From Nitratifractor sp. (GTDB lineage: Bacteria > Campylobacterota > Campylobacteria > Campylobacterales > Sulfurovaceae), in contig NZ_WFQN01000146.1 in NCBI RefSeq assembly GCF_015487065.1, positions 1 to 43,465 on the forward strand: a stretch of 43,465 nt of DNA, in the 5' to 3' direction. Of this stretch, positions 16,618 to 25,249 are shown piece by piece. Below the pieces are notes generated by a model. It saw only the letters and a program-made list of their open reading frames with translations, was not told the DNA's origin and made no database searches. Each line of letters begins with the position of its first letter. The first letter of the stretch is position 1. Position numbers and translations under genes: made by a program.

Positions 16618-17169
16618 CTACGGGTGCGGAATCCGGATTTTAGAATTGAGCGACCAGGCGATCAGCAGGACCAACCCTCCGATAACCCAAACCGATTCGA
16701 TGACTCCGTAGCGATAGCACAGATAGAGCACCCAGAGGAGAATCGCGCCCAAAGGCGTGGGCACCCCCTCGAAATACTTCTCCACAGTACCTGCATCCAC
16801 CTTGAGGTTGAACTCCACCAGTCGCCGAAGCCCACTGATGATGTAGAAGATAAAAACAATTCCCAGCACGATCTCTTGAAAGAGAGAACTCTTTTCCAGA
16901 GCGTAAAAGAGCAGAAAGCTTGGCATGATCACAAAAGAGAGAAAATCGGCAAAGCTATCCAACTGAATCCCAAATTCCGTCGACAGTCCGAATTTTCGGG
17001 CCACTTTGCCATCAGCGATATCCAGAGCCCCGGCGATCCACGCCAGGACAATCGCCACCGCAAACTCCCGCCGGCCGATAAAGTAGAGGGCCAAAATTCC
17101 GCAGGCGATATTTCCAAACGTTATCAGATTCGCTAGGTTGTAGCGATTCTCTTTTTCCCACAATCTCAA
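16618..17169 (-). CDS. pssA: CDP-diacylglycerol-serine O-phosphatidyltransferase
   Basis: Integral membrane enzyme making phosphatidylserine, the precursor of phosphatidylethanolamine. The 183 residues carry the complete CDP-alcohol phosphotransferase signature D-xx-DG-xx-AR-x8-G-xxx-D-xxx-D, read as DIADGKVARKFGLSTEFG followed by IQLDSFAD (about 50-75). Several hydrophobic segments follow. It is shorter than the H. pylori enzyme (about 237), lacking a C-terminal extension. No ATG is available; TTG 17169 is used, and it sits inside the perfect palindrome 17166-17182, with AAGG 7 bases upstream within the same palindrome. Confidence 0.88.
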   Translation of the reverse strand: MRLWEKENRYNLANLITFGNIACGILALYFIGRREFAVAIVLAWIAGALDIADGKVARKFGLSTEFGIQLDSFADFLSFVIMPSFLLFYALEKSSLFQEIVLGIVFIFYIISGLRRLVEFNLKVDAGTVEKYFEGVPTPLGAILLWVLYLCYRYGVIESVWVIGGLVLLIAWSLNSKIRIPHP

Positions 17170-17182
17170 GGTTAAACCTTGA
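17166..17182. promoter_or_regulatory. Perfect palindrome covering the pssA start codon
   Basis: TCAAGGTT-A-AACCTTGA, an 8-bp perfect inverted repeat with one central base. It contains both the AAGG ribosome-binding sequence and the TTG start of pssA on the minus strand. As RNA it would fold over the start; as DNA it could be an operator. A second perfect palindrome, TACCGTACGGTA, lies at 17196-17207. Confidence 0.45.
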
Positions 17183-17189
17183 AAGGTAT

Positions 17190-17660
17190 TTAGCGTACCG
17201 TACGGTAGAGGACTCTTCCCTCTTCCGTCTCAGCATCGATGGTCTTGACAAATCCGTCCAGAACAATAAAGACCAGATCCCGTATCGGATACTGTGTACT
17301 TTCAATTCCTACGATACTCGCATAGATCTCCGGGAACTCCTCTTGCCCTGTCCGGATCAAACGCTTGAGGAAGAGATAGCCTCCTTCTACTTTGGTCTCC
17401 TGACAGAAAAAGACGTAAACTTCATTTTCTTTATCCAATTCGAAAAGCAAATCGGTTTTTCGTTTTTGTTGCTTTAGAAATTCTCCGAAACCCTCAACCG
17501 GGGAGTGGATCACAATGATCGAAAAACTTTTCAGACGTCTGGCAGACATCAGCCGATAGAGAAACTCCAGAGGGAGTTCGCCTTCCTGGTAAAGGCGGAT
17601 ACCGATTTTCAACGTTCGCTCATCATATAGATGATCCCAGCTTTTAAATTTTCTCGCCAT
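17190..17660 (-). CDS. Uncharacterised protein, possible degenerate GGDEF-like fold
   Basis: A 156-residue protein I do not recognise. Residues about 70-105 (KTDLLFELDKENEVYVFFCQ, then TKVEGGYLFLKRLIR) resemble the strand-helix segment around the active site of diguanylate cyclases, but the GGDEF signature and metal residues are absent. If related, it is a catalytically dead relative; this is a weak inference. The ATG follows a good TATAAT promoter at 17694-17699. The gene ends 20 bases before the pssA start, so the two may be co-transcribed. Base composition is more AT-rich than the flanking operons. Confidence 0.65.
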   Translation of the reverse strand: MARKFKSWDHLYDERTLKIGIRLYQEGELPLEFLYRLMSARRLKSFSIIVIHSPVEGFGEFLKQQKRKTDLLFELDKENEVYVFFCQETKVEGGYLFLKRLIRTGQEEFPEIYASIVGIESTQYPIRDLVFIVLDGFVKTIDAETEEGRVLYRTVR

Positions 17661-17693
17661 GATGCCCTACTTTCTTCGTTGGTAACATAAAGT

Positions 17694-17699
17694 ATTATA
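17694..17699 (-). promoter_or_regulatory. Putative -10 box for the 17190-17660 gene and pssA
   Basis: TATAAT on the minus strand in the context GCTATAATACT, 34 bases upstream of the ATG at 17660. This is a strong match in position and sequence. Confidence 0.5.
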
Positions 17700-17703
17700 G
17701 CAC

Positions 17704-17765
17704 AGTGCCGACATAACACTTATAGATCGAATAGGGGATTTCCCCAGTGTCGATCGGCACTTTTT
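17704..17765 (+). terminator. Three-tier hairpin followed by T5 upstream of miaA
   Basis: Nested pairs AGTGCCGA/TCGGCACT (17704-17711 with 17754-17761), ACACT/AGTGT (17716-17720 with 17746-17750) and GGGGA/TCCCC (17734-17738 with 17741-17745) end in TTTTT on the plus strand. It lies in the divergent spacer between the 17190-17660 gene and miaA, where no plus-strand gene ends. It could terminate read-through or a small leader RNA, or act as an attenuator for miaA. Confidence 0.5.
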
Positions 17766-17789
17766 CTCCATCACATTTCTTTCTCTTGG

Positions 17790-17795
17790 TATGAT
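17790..17795 (+). promoter_or_regulatory. Putative -10 box for miaA
   Basis: TATGAT on the plus strand in TTGGTATGATGAG, just downstream of the hairpin at 17704-17765. It would give a start near 17802. If this is the main promoter, the hairpin is outside the miaA transcript. Confidence 0.35.
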
Positions 17796-17867
17796 GAGAA
17801 AGAATGACGCCGCAAACAGAAAGATATGGATGGATTCAGTGCCTTTTGTTATGATGCACTTATGCTT

Positions 17868-18776
17868 ATGAAAGATTCATTACGACAAGTCGCTATCATC
17901 GGACCGACTGCCAGCGGCAAAAGTGCCCTGGCGCTTGAGATTGCACAAGAATATGAGGGGCGAATCCTTTCTCTCGACTCTCTGGCAATCTACCGGGAGA
18001 TCGACATCGCCTCGGCCAAACCCAGCTCTCGGGAACTAACCACGGTACCTCATGACGGTATTGACATATTGGCTCCGGACGAATCCTTCGATGTATTACG
18101 TTTTGTCTCACTCTATCACGAAGCAGCCGCCAAAGCAGCGCGTCAGGGCAAGGTCTTGATTCTCGTCGGAGGAAGCAGTTTCTATCTCAAGACTCTGATA
18201 GAGGGTGTCAGCCCGCTTCCCCCGATAGCCGAGGAAATTCGCCTTGAAGTCAAAACATTGCTTACCCGACCGGACAAAGCCTTTGAACGTTTGCAAGCAC
18301 TTGCCCCGGATACCGCTAAACGCCTAGGTTCAGGCGATCGTTACCGTCTCGAAAAAGCGCTTCTGATCACCCTGCAAACCGGACTCGAACCCCTAGAATA
18401 TTTTCGTCTCCACCCTCCCGTTTCACCGATCACTGAACCGCTGCCGATTTTTGAAATCGAGACTGATCGCGCAAAGCTGAGAGAGCGGATCATTCATCGG
18501 ACCGACGGAATGCTGCGTGCCGGGCTTGTGAATGAAATCGCCACACTGGAGAGCCGATACGGACGATCTCCCCAATCCATGAAAGCTATCGGCATCGTTG
18601 AAGTTCTGGACTATTTTGACGGGCGACTGGACTATTCTCAAATGCGAGAAAGAATCATCACCAATACTGCCAGACTTGCCAAACGTCAGCGAACCTTCAA
18701 CCGTTCACAGTTTCAAGATGTAATACGAAGTGATATAGAGGGGTTGAAAAAGGAAATCGGAAAAATCCTAGCGTAG
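17868..18776 (+). CDS. miaA: tRNA dimethylallyltransferase
   Basis: Adds the dimethylallyl group to A37 of UNN-reading tRNAs, making the substrate for MiaB (gene at the left edge). The 302 residues include the P-loop IIGPTASGKSALALEIA, the DSLAIYREIDIASAKPSSRE block, VLILVGGSSFYLKTLIEG and the C-terminal RQRTFNRSQF tRNA-contact region. In-frame ATGs exist at 17826, 17862 and 17868. I chose 17868 because MiaA proteins normally begin just before the P-loop; no start has a clear ribosome-binding site, so this is uncertain by 14 residues. The gene is convergent with nuoN. Confidence 0.93.
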   Translation: MKDSLRQVAIIGPTASGKSALALEIAQEYEGRILSLDSLAIYREIDIASAKPSSRELTTVPHDGIDILAPDESFDVLRFVSLYHEAAAKAARQGKVLILVGGSSFYLKTLIEGVSPLPPIAEEIRLEVKTLLTRPDKAFERLQALAPDTAKRLGSGDRYRLEKALLITLQTGLEPLEYFRLHPPVSPITEPLPIFEIETDRAKLRERIIHRTDGMLRAGLVNEIATLESRYGRSPQSMKAIGIVEVLDYFDGRLDYSQMRERIITNTARLAKRQRTFNRSQFQDVIRSDIEGLKKEIGKILA

Positions 18777-18788
18777 GATCACAGGATA

Positions 18789-18802
18789 CCCGCGAGAGCG
18801 GG
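18789..18802. terminator. GC hairpin between convergent miaA and nuoN
   Basis: CCCGC-GAGA-GCGGG, a perfect 5-bp stem with a GNRA tetraloop, lies in the 43-base spacer between the convergent ends of miaA and the nuo operon. No U-run is adjacent. It is probably a bidirectional mRNA end or a REP-like unit. Confidence 0.4.
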
Positions 18803-18819
18803 GCATTAAACTTATACCG

Positions 18820-20310
18820 TCAATATCCGCTCACACTCACCATATAAGTCAGATAGCTCAAGAGCGGCTGAATGATAAAGACCGAGAGGGTGGTAAAGAG
18901 TACAGCAATTCCGACAATGACCACCAGGGGCTTGGATTTGTTGGCTCCGATCAGCTCGACACCCTGGACCGGCGGCTTCAGGAACATGTAGACAATCAGT
19001 TTCAGATAGTAATAGGCGGCAATGGCACTGTTGAGTCCCATAACAACCGCCAACCAGATATAACCGGCATCGACTGTCGCACTGATAACATAGAGCTTAC
19101 CCCAAAAGAGGCTGAAGGGAGGGACCCCTGTCAACGAGAGCATAAAGACCGCCATGATTACCGCCGCCATCGGTGCCGTATGAATCAGGCCGGAGAACTT
19201 GATGTAGGGGTGGTGATAGCGGTTATGATGGCTCGGATGCTTGCGTCGGCTGATCCACAGCATGGTAAAGGCCCCCAGGTTGGTAAAGAGGAAAAGTCCA
19301 TAGTAGAGGAAGATACTGGTATAGGCCTTGGTGGTATCCAGCGCCAGTGCCGCCATGACAAATCCGGCATGGGAGATGGAGCTGTAGGCCAGCATCCGCT
19401 TCACATCCTCCTGGACCAGCGCCATCATGTTGGAGAGAGTCATAGTCACGACCGCCAGAATAATGATCATCCAGCGGACAGGCTCGACGCCGATATCCAC
19501 ATAAAGGCCCAGGATCCGCATCGCTACGACCATCATCGCCACTTTGGGAACGATGGACATATACCCGGCCATCGGGGCGCTGGATCCTTCATAGACATCC
19601 GGCGTCCAGAGATGGAACGGCATCAACGAGACCTTGAAACCGATGGCAACCATCAGCAGCAGAGCTCCCCCGATCAGCGGGATAGAGATACCCGGTTCAC
19701 TCAAACGCGCCTGGAAAACCTTGGCGATATCATAGAGCTCCACTGCTCCGGTAAGCCCGTAGAGAACCGCGGCACCCATGACAAAGAAGCCGGCAGCCAG
19801 TGCGCCCATCGTGAAATATTTGATGGCCGCTTCATGGGATCCCGGGGTGTTGTGCATGGCGATCAGAGTGTAGAGCGCCAGCGATGCCGTCTCCAGTCCG
19901 ATAAAGATCAAGATCAGGTTGTCGGTGGCTACCATGAATTGGAAGCCGGCTACCATAAAGAGAAAGAGGGAGAAAAACTCCGGATAGGAGAATTCATGAA
20001 AGCGCTTCGACGTCAGGGCCAGAGGAACGAAGAGCATCGAAGCGATCAGGATCAGCAGCTGCGAAACCACCGAAACACCGTCGATGAGCATCACATCGAA
20101 GAAACCGCGTTCATTGATCCCCAAACTGAGCGTCGCACCAAAGTCGACAAAAAGTACCAAAATCGAAAGCATCACATAGAGCGACTTATGCAGATCTTTT
20201 TTGATCAGGTCAATGATCAGGATCAACAGTGCCCCGCCGATGATCACCAACATCGGAGAGAGGGTGATCAGATTGAGCGATGCCATACTGACATGAATAG
20301 GCTGTAACAT
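18820..20310 (-). CDS. nuoN: NADH-quinone oxidoreductase subunit N
   Basis: Antiporter-like proton-pumping membrane subunit of complex I. The 496 residues are almost entirely hydrophobic with about 14 helices. They show Mrp/NuoN blocks such as FIGLETASLALYTLIAMHN, FKVSLMPFHLWTPDVYEGS (the conserved Lys and HxWxPDxYEG) and KRMLAYSSISHAGFVMAALA. It is the last gene of the operon; its ATG overlaps the nuoM stop (TAATG). It ends convergent to miaA. Confidence 0.96.
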   Translation of the reverse strand: MLQPIHVSMASLNLITLSPMLVIIGGALLILIIDLIKKDLHKSLYVMLSILVLFVDFGATLSLGINERGFFDVMLIDGVSVVSQLLILIASMLFVPLALTSKRFHEFSYPEFFSLFLFMVAGFQFMVATDNLILIFIGLETASLALYTLIAMHNTPGSHEAAIKYFTMGALAAGFFVMGAAVLYGLTGAVELYDIAKVFQARLSEPGISIPLIGGALLLMVAIGFKVSLMPFHLWTPDVYEGSSAPMAGYMSIVPKVAMMVVAMRILGLYVDIGVEPVRWMIIILAVVTMTLSNMMALVQEDVKRMLAYSSISHAGFVMAALALDTTKAYTSIFLYYGLFLFTNLGAFTMLWISRRKHPSHHNRYHHPYIKFSGLIHTAPMAAVIMAVFMLSLTGVPPFSLFWGKLYVISATVDAGYIWLAVVMGLNSAIAAYYYLKLIVYMFLKPPVQGVELIGANKSKPLVVIVGIAVLFTTLSVFIIQPLLSYLTYMVSVSGY

Positions 20311-21839
20311 TATTTCGCCTCCTTGGTGCTTCTGCTTACATGAATAACCTGCTTCGCTTCAGGGGTCTGGGCTTTCTGCTCCATAAAGGAGACCAGCGCC
20401 TTGACACTGTTGTCAATGGGAACCAGCACCGGCTTGGGATAGATCCCCAGCCAGATCACGATGGCCACCAGCGGGACCAATGCTGTCAGTTCACGACCCG
20501 TGAGATCATGCAGCTTTTTGTTCTCTTCTTTGGTCACGGGACCGAAGAAACTCTTTTTGTAGAGGGAGAGCATATAGACGGCTCCCAGAATGATAGAGAA
20601 TCCTCCCAGTAGGGTCAAAACCGGAGAGACTTTGAAGAAACCTGCCAGAGAGAGATACTCTCCGACAAACCCCATGGTCAACGGAAGGCCGACAGAGGCC
20701 ATGAGCATAATCCCGAAGATCACGGCATATTTGGGCATCACCGCCGCCAAGCCGCCAAACTCACTCATCAGCTTGGTATGGCGGCGGTCATAGATGACCC
20801 CGACCAGGAGGAAGAGAGCTCCGGAGACAATCCCGTGAGAAAGCATGAAGAAGACTGAACCGGTGATTCCTTCGGGGTTCATGGCGAAGACTCCCAGCAT
20901 GATCACCCCCATGTGGGAGATCGAGGAGTAGGCGATCACCTGTTTCATATCCTTCTGCGCATAAGCGACCATGGCGGTATAGATAATCATGATAATCGCG
21001 AGGATCGCTACCGGCAGGATATAGGCCACCGACGCATCAGGGAAGAGCGGCAGGGAGAACCGGACGAAACCGTAGGTTCCCATCTTCAGCAGTACCGCCG
21101 CCAGGATGACCGAACCGACGGTAGGAGCCTGACCGTGGGCATAGGGGAGCCAGGTGTGGAAGGGGAACATCGGGACCTTGATGGCAAAGCCCAGGAAGAA
21201 GGCCCAGAAGAGCCATTTTTGAACGGAGATGGGCAGCACCAAGGCATACCAATCAGTCAGCGAGAAGCTCCAGACGCCCGCCACCGACTGATAGACGTAA
21301 GCGATGTAGAGCATACCCACCAGCATGATCAGTGAACCCGCAAAAGTATAGATGAAGAACTTGATCGCGGCATAGAGTCGTTTCTCCCCTCCCCAAGCGC
21401 CGATGATGTAGAGCATCGGTACCAGAGAAAATTCCCAGAAGAGGTAGAAGACGATTGCATCGAGGGAGACAAAAACGCCGATCATCGCCACTTCAAGGAA
21501 AAGGAGTGTGATAATCATGTTTTTCAGATCTTTAATGTTTTCTCCCAGTGCCACGATACCGATCAAAGTCATCAATGCTGCCATCACAACGATAAAGAGA
21601 CTGATCCCGTCAACTCCGAGATAATAGTTGATTCCGAAGTCGCTGATCAGCGGAACAAACTCGATAAACTGGAAGCCGCTGTTGCCTGCATCGAAGGAGA
21701 ACCAGAGCCAGAGCGTCAGGAGAAACTCGATGGCGGCTACGGTGATGCCGTAGACACGGATCGCGTCCTTTTTGACCACGAATCCCAACATCGCCGCCAC
21801 AAGCGGGAAAAAGATCAATACACTTAAAATATTTTCCAT
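20310..21839 (-). CDS. nuoM: NADH-quinone oxidoreductase subunit M
   Basis: Antiporter-like proton-pumping subunit of complex I. The 509 residues have about 14 TM helices and the family blocks LFWEFSLVPMLYIIGAWGG (with the essential Glu of TM5), FAIKVPMFPFHTWLPYAHG (Lys and HTWLP) and KQVIAYSSISHMGVIMLG. The ATG has AAGGAGAGAAGGGT upstream, 12 bases after nuoL. The length is normal. Confidence 0.97.
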   Translation of the reverse strand: MENILSVLIFFPLVAAMLGFVVKKDAIRVYGITVAAIEFLLTLWLWFSFDAGNSGFQFIEFVPLISDFGINYYLGVDGISLFIVVMAALMTLIGIVALGENIKDLKNMIITLLFLEVAMIGVFVSLDAIVFYLFWEFSLVPMLYIIGAWGGEKRLYAAIKFFIYTFAGSLIMLVGMLYIAYVYQSVAGVWSFSLTDWYALVLPISVQKWLFWAFFLGFAIKVPMFPFHTWLPYAHGQAPTVGSVILAAVLLKMGTYGFVRFSLPLFPDASVAYILPVAILAIIMIIYTAMVAYAQKDMKQVIAYSSISHMGVIMLGVFAMNPEGITGSVFFMLSHGIVSGALFLLVGVIYDRRHTKLMSEFGGLAAVMPKYAVIFGIMLMASVGLPLTMGFVGEYLSLAGFFKVSPVLTLLGGFSIILGAVYMLSLYKKSFFGPVTKEENKKLHDLTGRELTALVPLVAIVIWLGIYPKPVLVPIDNSVKALVSFMEQKAQTPEAKQVIHVSRSTKEAK

Positions 21840-21851
21840 ACCCTTCTCTCC

Positions 21852-23744
21852 TTAGTGATTCATTGCGACGAAGATAGCCAGAACTGCCAGAATCAGGGCT
21901 CCGGCCGCCATCCATTTGAGGTAATCGGACAGATTGCCGGTCTGCATCCGTCGCGTGCCGTCTCCGGTCTCTTCGATGATATGGGCGATACCGTCAACCG
22001 TGGCGTCAACCACTTGCTGATCGATCTCTTTCCAGGCGATATCTGAAAGCTCCGCATAGGGTTTGGCAAACGCCTTCTCGTAAAAGATCGGAATATAGTA
22101 TTGATTGCTCAAGATCCGATAGGGAAGGCTCTGCTCAATCTTTTCATTCCGACGCAATCGCTTGGCATACATGATATAGGCGAGGGCAATACCGCCAAGG
22201 GCTATCGCCAGTGTCACAACCGTCAGGATCCATACCATATGCTCGGTATGCTCGCTCATCTCATAAGCCGGCAGGAACCGGGTGACAAAGGCGACGAAAT
22301 CCTCTTTCCACCAACCGAAAACTACCGCCAACAATCCCAGAGGGAACATCGCCCAGAGTACATATTTCTGGACTTCATGGGGGTGGAATCCATATTGTTT
22401 GTAGCGTTCATCACTCAGGAAGGTCAGGAAAACCAGACGGAAACTGTAGAAGGCAGTCAGTCCCGCCGTGAGCCAAAGGACGAACCAGATGCCGTAACTG
22501 TGCTCATTGAAAGCCGCCTCGAGAATCGTATCTTTGGAGAAGAAGCCGGCAAAGGGCCAGATTCCGGCCAGTGCCAGGGAGGCGACCCCCATATAAGCGT
22601 AGGTCCAGCGCATCACCTTTTTGAGCCCCCCCATCTTGAAGATATCCAGCTCATCATGCATCGCGTGCATCACGTTCCCGGCCCCCAGGAAGAGAAGGGC
22701 TTTGAAAAAGGCGTGAGCCGCCAGATGGAAAAGGGCCACCCAATAGGCTCCCAATCCTGCCGCGGCAAACATATAGCCCAATTGGGAGAGGGTCGAGTAG
22801 GCAATGATCCGCTTGAGATCCCGATTGACCAAGGCCATCGAAGCGGCAAAGATTGCGACAAAAGTTCCCAGAACCGCGATGAAATAGCTCACCTCGGGAA
22901 TCTGGCTGTAGAGGGGAAAGGCCCGGATGACCAGATAGACCCCGGCGGTTACCATCGTCGCCGCATGAATTAGAGCCGAGACGGGAGTAGGACCTTCCAT
23001 CGCATCCGCCAGCCAGGTATGCAGCGGAAACTGAGCCGATTTACCCATCGCGCCGATAAAGAGCATAATCCCGATGAGCACCAACATACCGTGGCTCAGT
23101 TGGGGAACCGCTGCGAAGACATCCCGATAGTTCAAGGAGCCGACGTTCCAATAGATCAGGAAAATACCGATCAACATCCCCAGGTCGGCGATCCGGTTCA
23201 TGATAAAGGCCTCATTCGCCGCCCAGGAGGGAGAGATGGAGGGATTGACATCCCGTGTCACATCCGGCTTGTGATACCAGAAACCGATCAGCAGCCAGGA
23301 GCAGACTCCGACCCCTTCCCAGCCGATGAAGAGACCCAGAAAGTTGTCACTCATGACCAGAACCAGCATCGAAAAGACAAAGGCCGACAGATAACTGAAG
23401 AAGCGGTTGAACCCTTTGTCATGTTCCATGTAGCCGTTGGAGTAGATATGGACGACAGTGGAGACCAGCGTAACCACGGTCATCATTACCGCCGTCACCT
23501 GATCCACGGTAAAGCCGAAGGGAACCCGCATATCTCCCGCAACGATCCAATCCATCAGTTCCACATGCACCGGCCCAACGGTCGCAACATGTTTGAGCAA
23601 CATCGCCGAAGAGACAAACGAAACAAAAAGCAGCAACGACGTAACCACGCCGGTCCAAAGGGTCTTGGGCCGCATGCCGAAGAGTGCGGCGAAGACCGAA
23701 CCCGCCAACGGTGCAAAGAGTGCAGTATATACCAAAGTTTCCAT
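21852..23744 (-). CDS. nuoL: NADH-quinone oxidoreductase subunit L
   Basis: Distal antiporter-like proton-pumping subunit of complex I with the long lateral helix. The 630 residues include FIGWEGVGVCSWLLIGFWY (TM5 Glu), GKSAQFPLHTWLADAMEGP (Lys and HTWL), ALIHAATMVTAGVYLVIR and KRIIAYSTLSQLGYMFAA. The C-terminal 90 residues, with a charged stretch then a final TM helix, fit the lateral-helix anchor. It follows nuoK by 3 bases. Confidence 0.97.
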   Translation of the reverse strand: METLVYTALFAPLAGSVFAALFGMRPKTLWTGVVTSLLLFVSFVSSAMLLKHVATVGPVHVELMDWIVAGDMRVPFGFTVDQVTAVMMTVVTLVSTVVHIYSNGYMEHDKGFNRFFSYLSAFVFSMLVLVMSDNFLGLFIGWEGVGVCSWLLIGFWYHKPDVTRDVNPSISPSWAANEAFIMNRIADLGMLIGIFLIYWNVGSLNYRDVFAAVPQLSHGMLVLIGIMLFIGAMGKSAQFPLHTWLADAMEGPTPVSALIHAATMVTAGVYLVIRAFPLYSQIPEVSYFIAVLGTFVAIFAASMALVNRDLKRIIAYSTLSQLGYMFAAAGLGAYWVALFHLAAHAFFKALLFLGAGNVMHAMHDELDIFKMGGLKKVMRWTYAYMGVASLALAGIWPFAGFFSKDTILEAAFNEHSYGIWFVLWLTAGLTAFYSFRLVFLTFLSDERYKQYGFHPHEVQKYVLWAMFPLGLLAVVFGWWKEDFVAFVTRFLPAYEMSEHTEHMVWILTVVTLAIALGGIALAYIMYAKRLRRNEKIEQSLPYRILSNQYYIPIFYEKAFAKPYAELSDIAWKEIDQQVVDATVDGIAHIIEETGDGTRRMQTGNLSDYLKWMAAGALILAVLAIFVAMNH

Positions 23745-23747
23745 CGC

Positions 23748-24050
23748 TTACCCCTTCAGCATTGTATAGTCGTCGAGATCGAGAGACCCGTACTTTTTGT
23801 AAAGCAGGATCAACAGTCCCAGACCTACCGCCACTTCACTGGCCGCCACCGCGATAATGAAAAAGGCAAACATCTGACCGCTCAGATCGTGCATATAGCT
23901 TGAAAGCGCGGCAAAGGCGATATTGGCGGCATTGAGCATGATCTCCGTAGCAAAAAAGAGCATCAGCAGGTTGCGACGCCGGATCACCCCCACCAAGCCG
24001 ATACTGAAAAGTATCGCCGAGAGTACGAGATAGTGGCTTAATCCGATCAT
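23748..24050 (-). CDS. nuoK: NADH-quinone oxidoreductase subunit K
   Basis: Small three-helix membrane subunit of complex I that contributes glutamates to the central proton axis. The 100 residues include MLFFATEIMLNAANIAFAAL and AASEVAVGLGLLILLY, holding the two conserved membrane Glu residues of NuoK. The ATG overlaps the end of nuoJ by four bases. Confidence 0.96.
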   Translation of the reverse strand: MIGLSHYLVLSAILFSIGLVGVIRRRNLLMLFFATEIMLNAANIAFAALSSYMHDLSGQMFAFFIIAVAASEVAVGLGLLILLYKKYGSLDLDDYTMLKG

Positions 24051-24607
24051 CGTTCATCCTTTCCGCTGTTTTGTTCCAGCTCATCGTCATTGATTTTGGA
24101 GAGACTGCGCTCCATCTTTTTACCCGCCAGGATGATCCCGGCGATCATCGCTACCAGCAGCATCACCGCCGCCACTTCAAAGGGAACCAGGTATTTGGTG
24201 AAAAGCACCAGGCCCACCGCCTGGGGATTATTGGCTCCGGCAGCCGCGGGATAGAGGACCCCAACATGCTCTCCGATCTGCGGTGCGGCGAAAATCACCA
24301 CCATCAGGACCGCCGAAAGTCCCCCAAGCAGAAAGACCAAAGCAGGATGGCTGTGGCGCTCTTTGATCGTACCGGTGGCATCGAAAAACATCATTCCGAA
24401 GGCGTAAAGGGCCATGACCGCCCCCACATAGACAATCAACTGCACCACCCCGAGGAAATCGGCTCCCAGAATGAAGAAGAGTCCCGAGATCAGCACCATT
24501 CCCGCCGCCAGGGAAGTCATGGCATAGAGAATGTTCTGACTCAGGACCGTCACCAGGAAGAGACCCGCGATCAGAACCGCGAAAAAGTAAAAGGCAAAAG
24601 TTTCCAT
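24047..24607 (-). CDS. nuoJ: NADH-quinone oxidoreductase subunit J
   Basis: Membrane subunit of complex I with five TM helices, including the segment with a pi-bulge that links quinone reduction to pumping. LGVVQLIVYVGAVMALYAFG matches the conserved helix 3 (family pattern VQxxVYxGAVMVL). Two consecutive ATGs start the frame; 24607 is preferred over 24610 because AAGGAG lies 5 bases from it, giving 186 residues. The C-terminal tail is hydrophilic and acidic. It overlaps nuoK. Confidence 0.95.
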   Translation of the reverse strand: METFAFYFFAVLIAGLFLVTVLSQNILYAMTSLAAGMVLISGLFFILGADFLGVVQLIVYVGAVMALYAFGMMFFDATGTIKERHSHPALVFLLGGLSAVLMVVIFAAPQIGEHVGVLYPAAAGANNPQAVGLVLFTKYLVPFEVAAVMLLVAMIAGIILAGKKMERSLSKINDDELEQNSGKDER

Positions 24608-24616
24608 CATGACTCC

Positions 24617-25240
24617 TTAGTAGGCCAACGGTGTTTTTTTGATCTTCTCGTCCGCATCGGGAGAGACCGCACCGAAACCGGGATACTCCTTCTGCTGGGC
24701 CAATTGATCCAGCGGGGTCAGCATGTCCTCGAAGAGGGCGAAACTGGCCCGTTGCTCACTGGCGGTCTCATAGCGTCCACCGTGGACAATCGCCAGCTCA
24801 GGGCAAACCTCCGCACAGTAGCCGCAGAAGATACAGCGTCCGAAGTTGATGGTGTATTCGCTCACCTCTTTGCGCTGATTCTCGTCGTAACGGGTATCCA
24901 TACGGATACAGTCGGCGATACAGATCTTTTCGCAGAGTCCGCAGCCGATACAGCGGTAGTGACCGCTCTCCAGCAGGCGCTTCATCTCATGGATCGCCCG
25001 GTAACGCGGAGCGATGGGGAGTTTTTCAAAAGGATATTTCGTCGTATGCATCTCTCCCATGAAAAGCGCTTTGATCATCTCCCGGAAGGTGACCTTCAGT
25101 CCGGTGAAGAGTTCCAGCTTGACACTGCGGCGGACGACCCGTTTGAAACGCCCCCACCCGGTCTCGGGAGTCGGCTCCAGGTCCAGCATCCGATACGCCT
25201 GGGTGCCGACGTTCCTGTTCTTGAATTGTTCCAGACTCAT
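24617..25240 (-). CDS. nuoI: NADH-quinone oxidoreductase subunit I
   Basis: Peripheral-arm subunit carrying the [4Fe-4S] clusters N6a and N6b that pass electrons to NuoB. The 207 residues contain two ferredoxin motifs, CIGCGLCEKICIADCI and CIFCGYCAEVCPELAI. An N-terminal segment of about 70 residues precedes the usual NuoI core. ATG 25240 is chosen over the GTG six bases upstream because AAGGAG lies 5 bases before the ATG; that site overlaps the nuoH stop. Confidence 0.96.
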   Translation of the reverse strand: MSLEQFKNRNVGTQAYRMLDLEPTPETGWGRFKRVVRRSVKLELFTGLKVTFREMIKALFMGEMHTTKYPFEKLPIAPRYRAIHEMKRLLESGHYRCIGCGLCEKICIADCIRMDTRYDENQRKEVSEYTINFGRCIFCGYCAEVCPELAIVHGGRYETASEQRASFALFEDMLTPLDQLAQQKEYPGFGAVSPDADEKIKKTPLAY

Positions 25241-25249
25241 AGCCACTCC

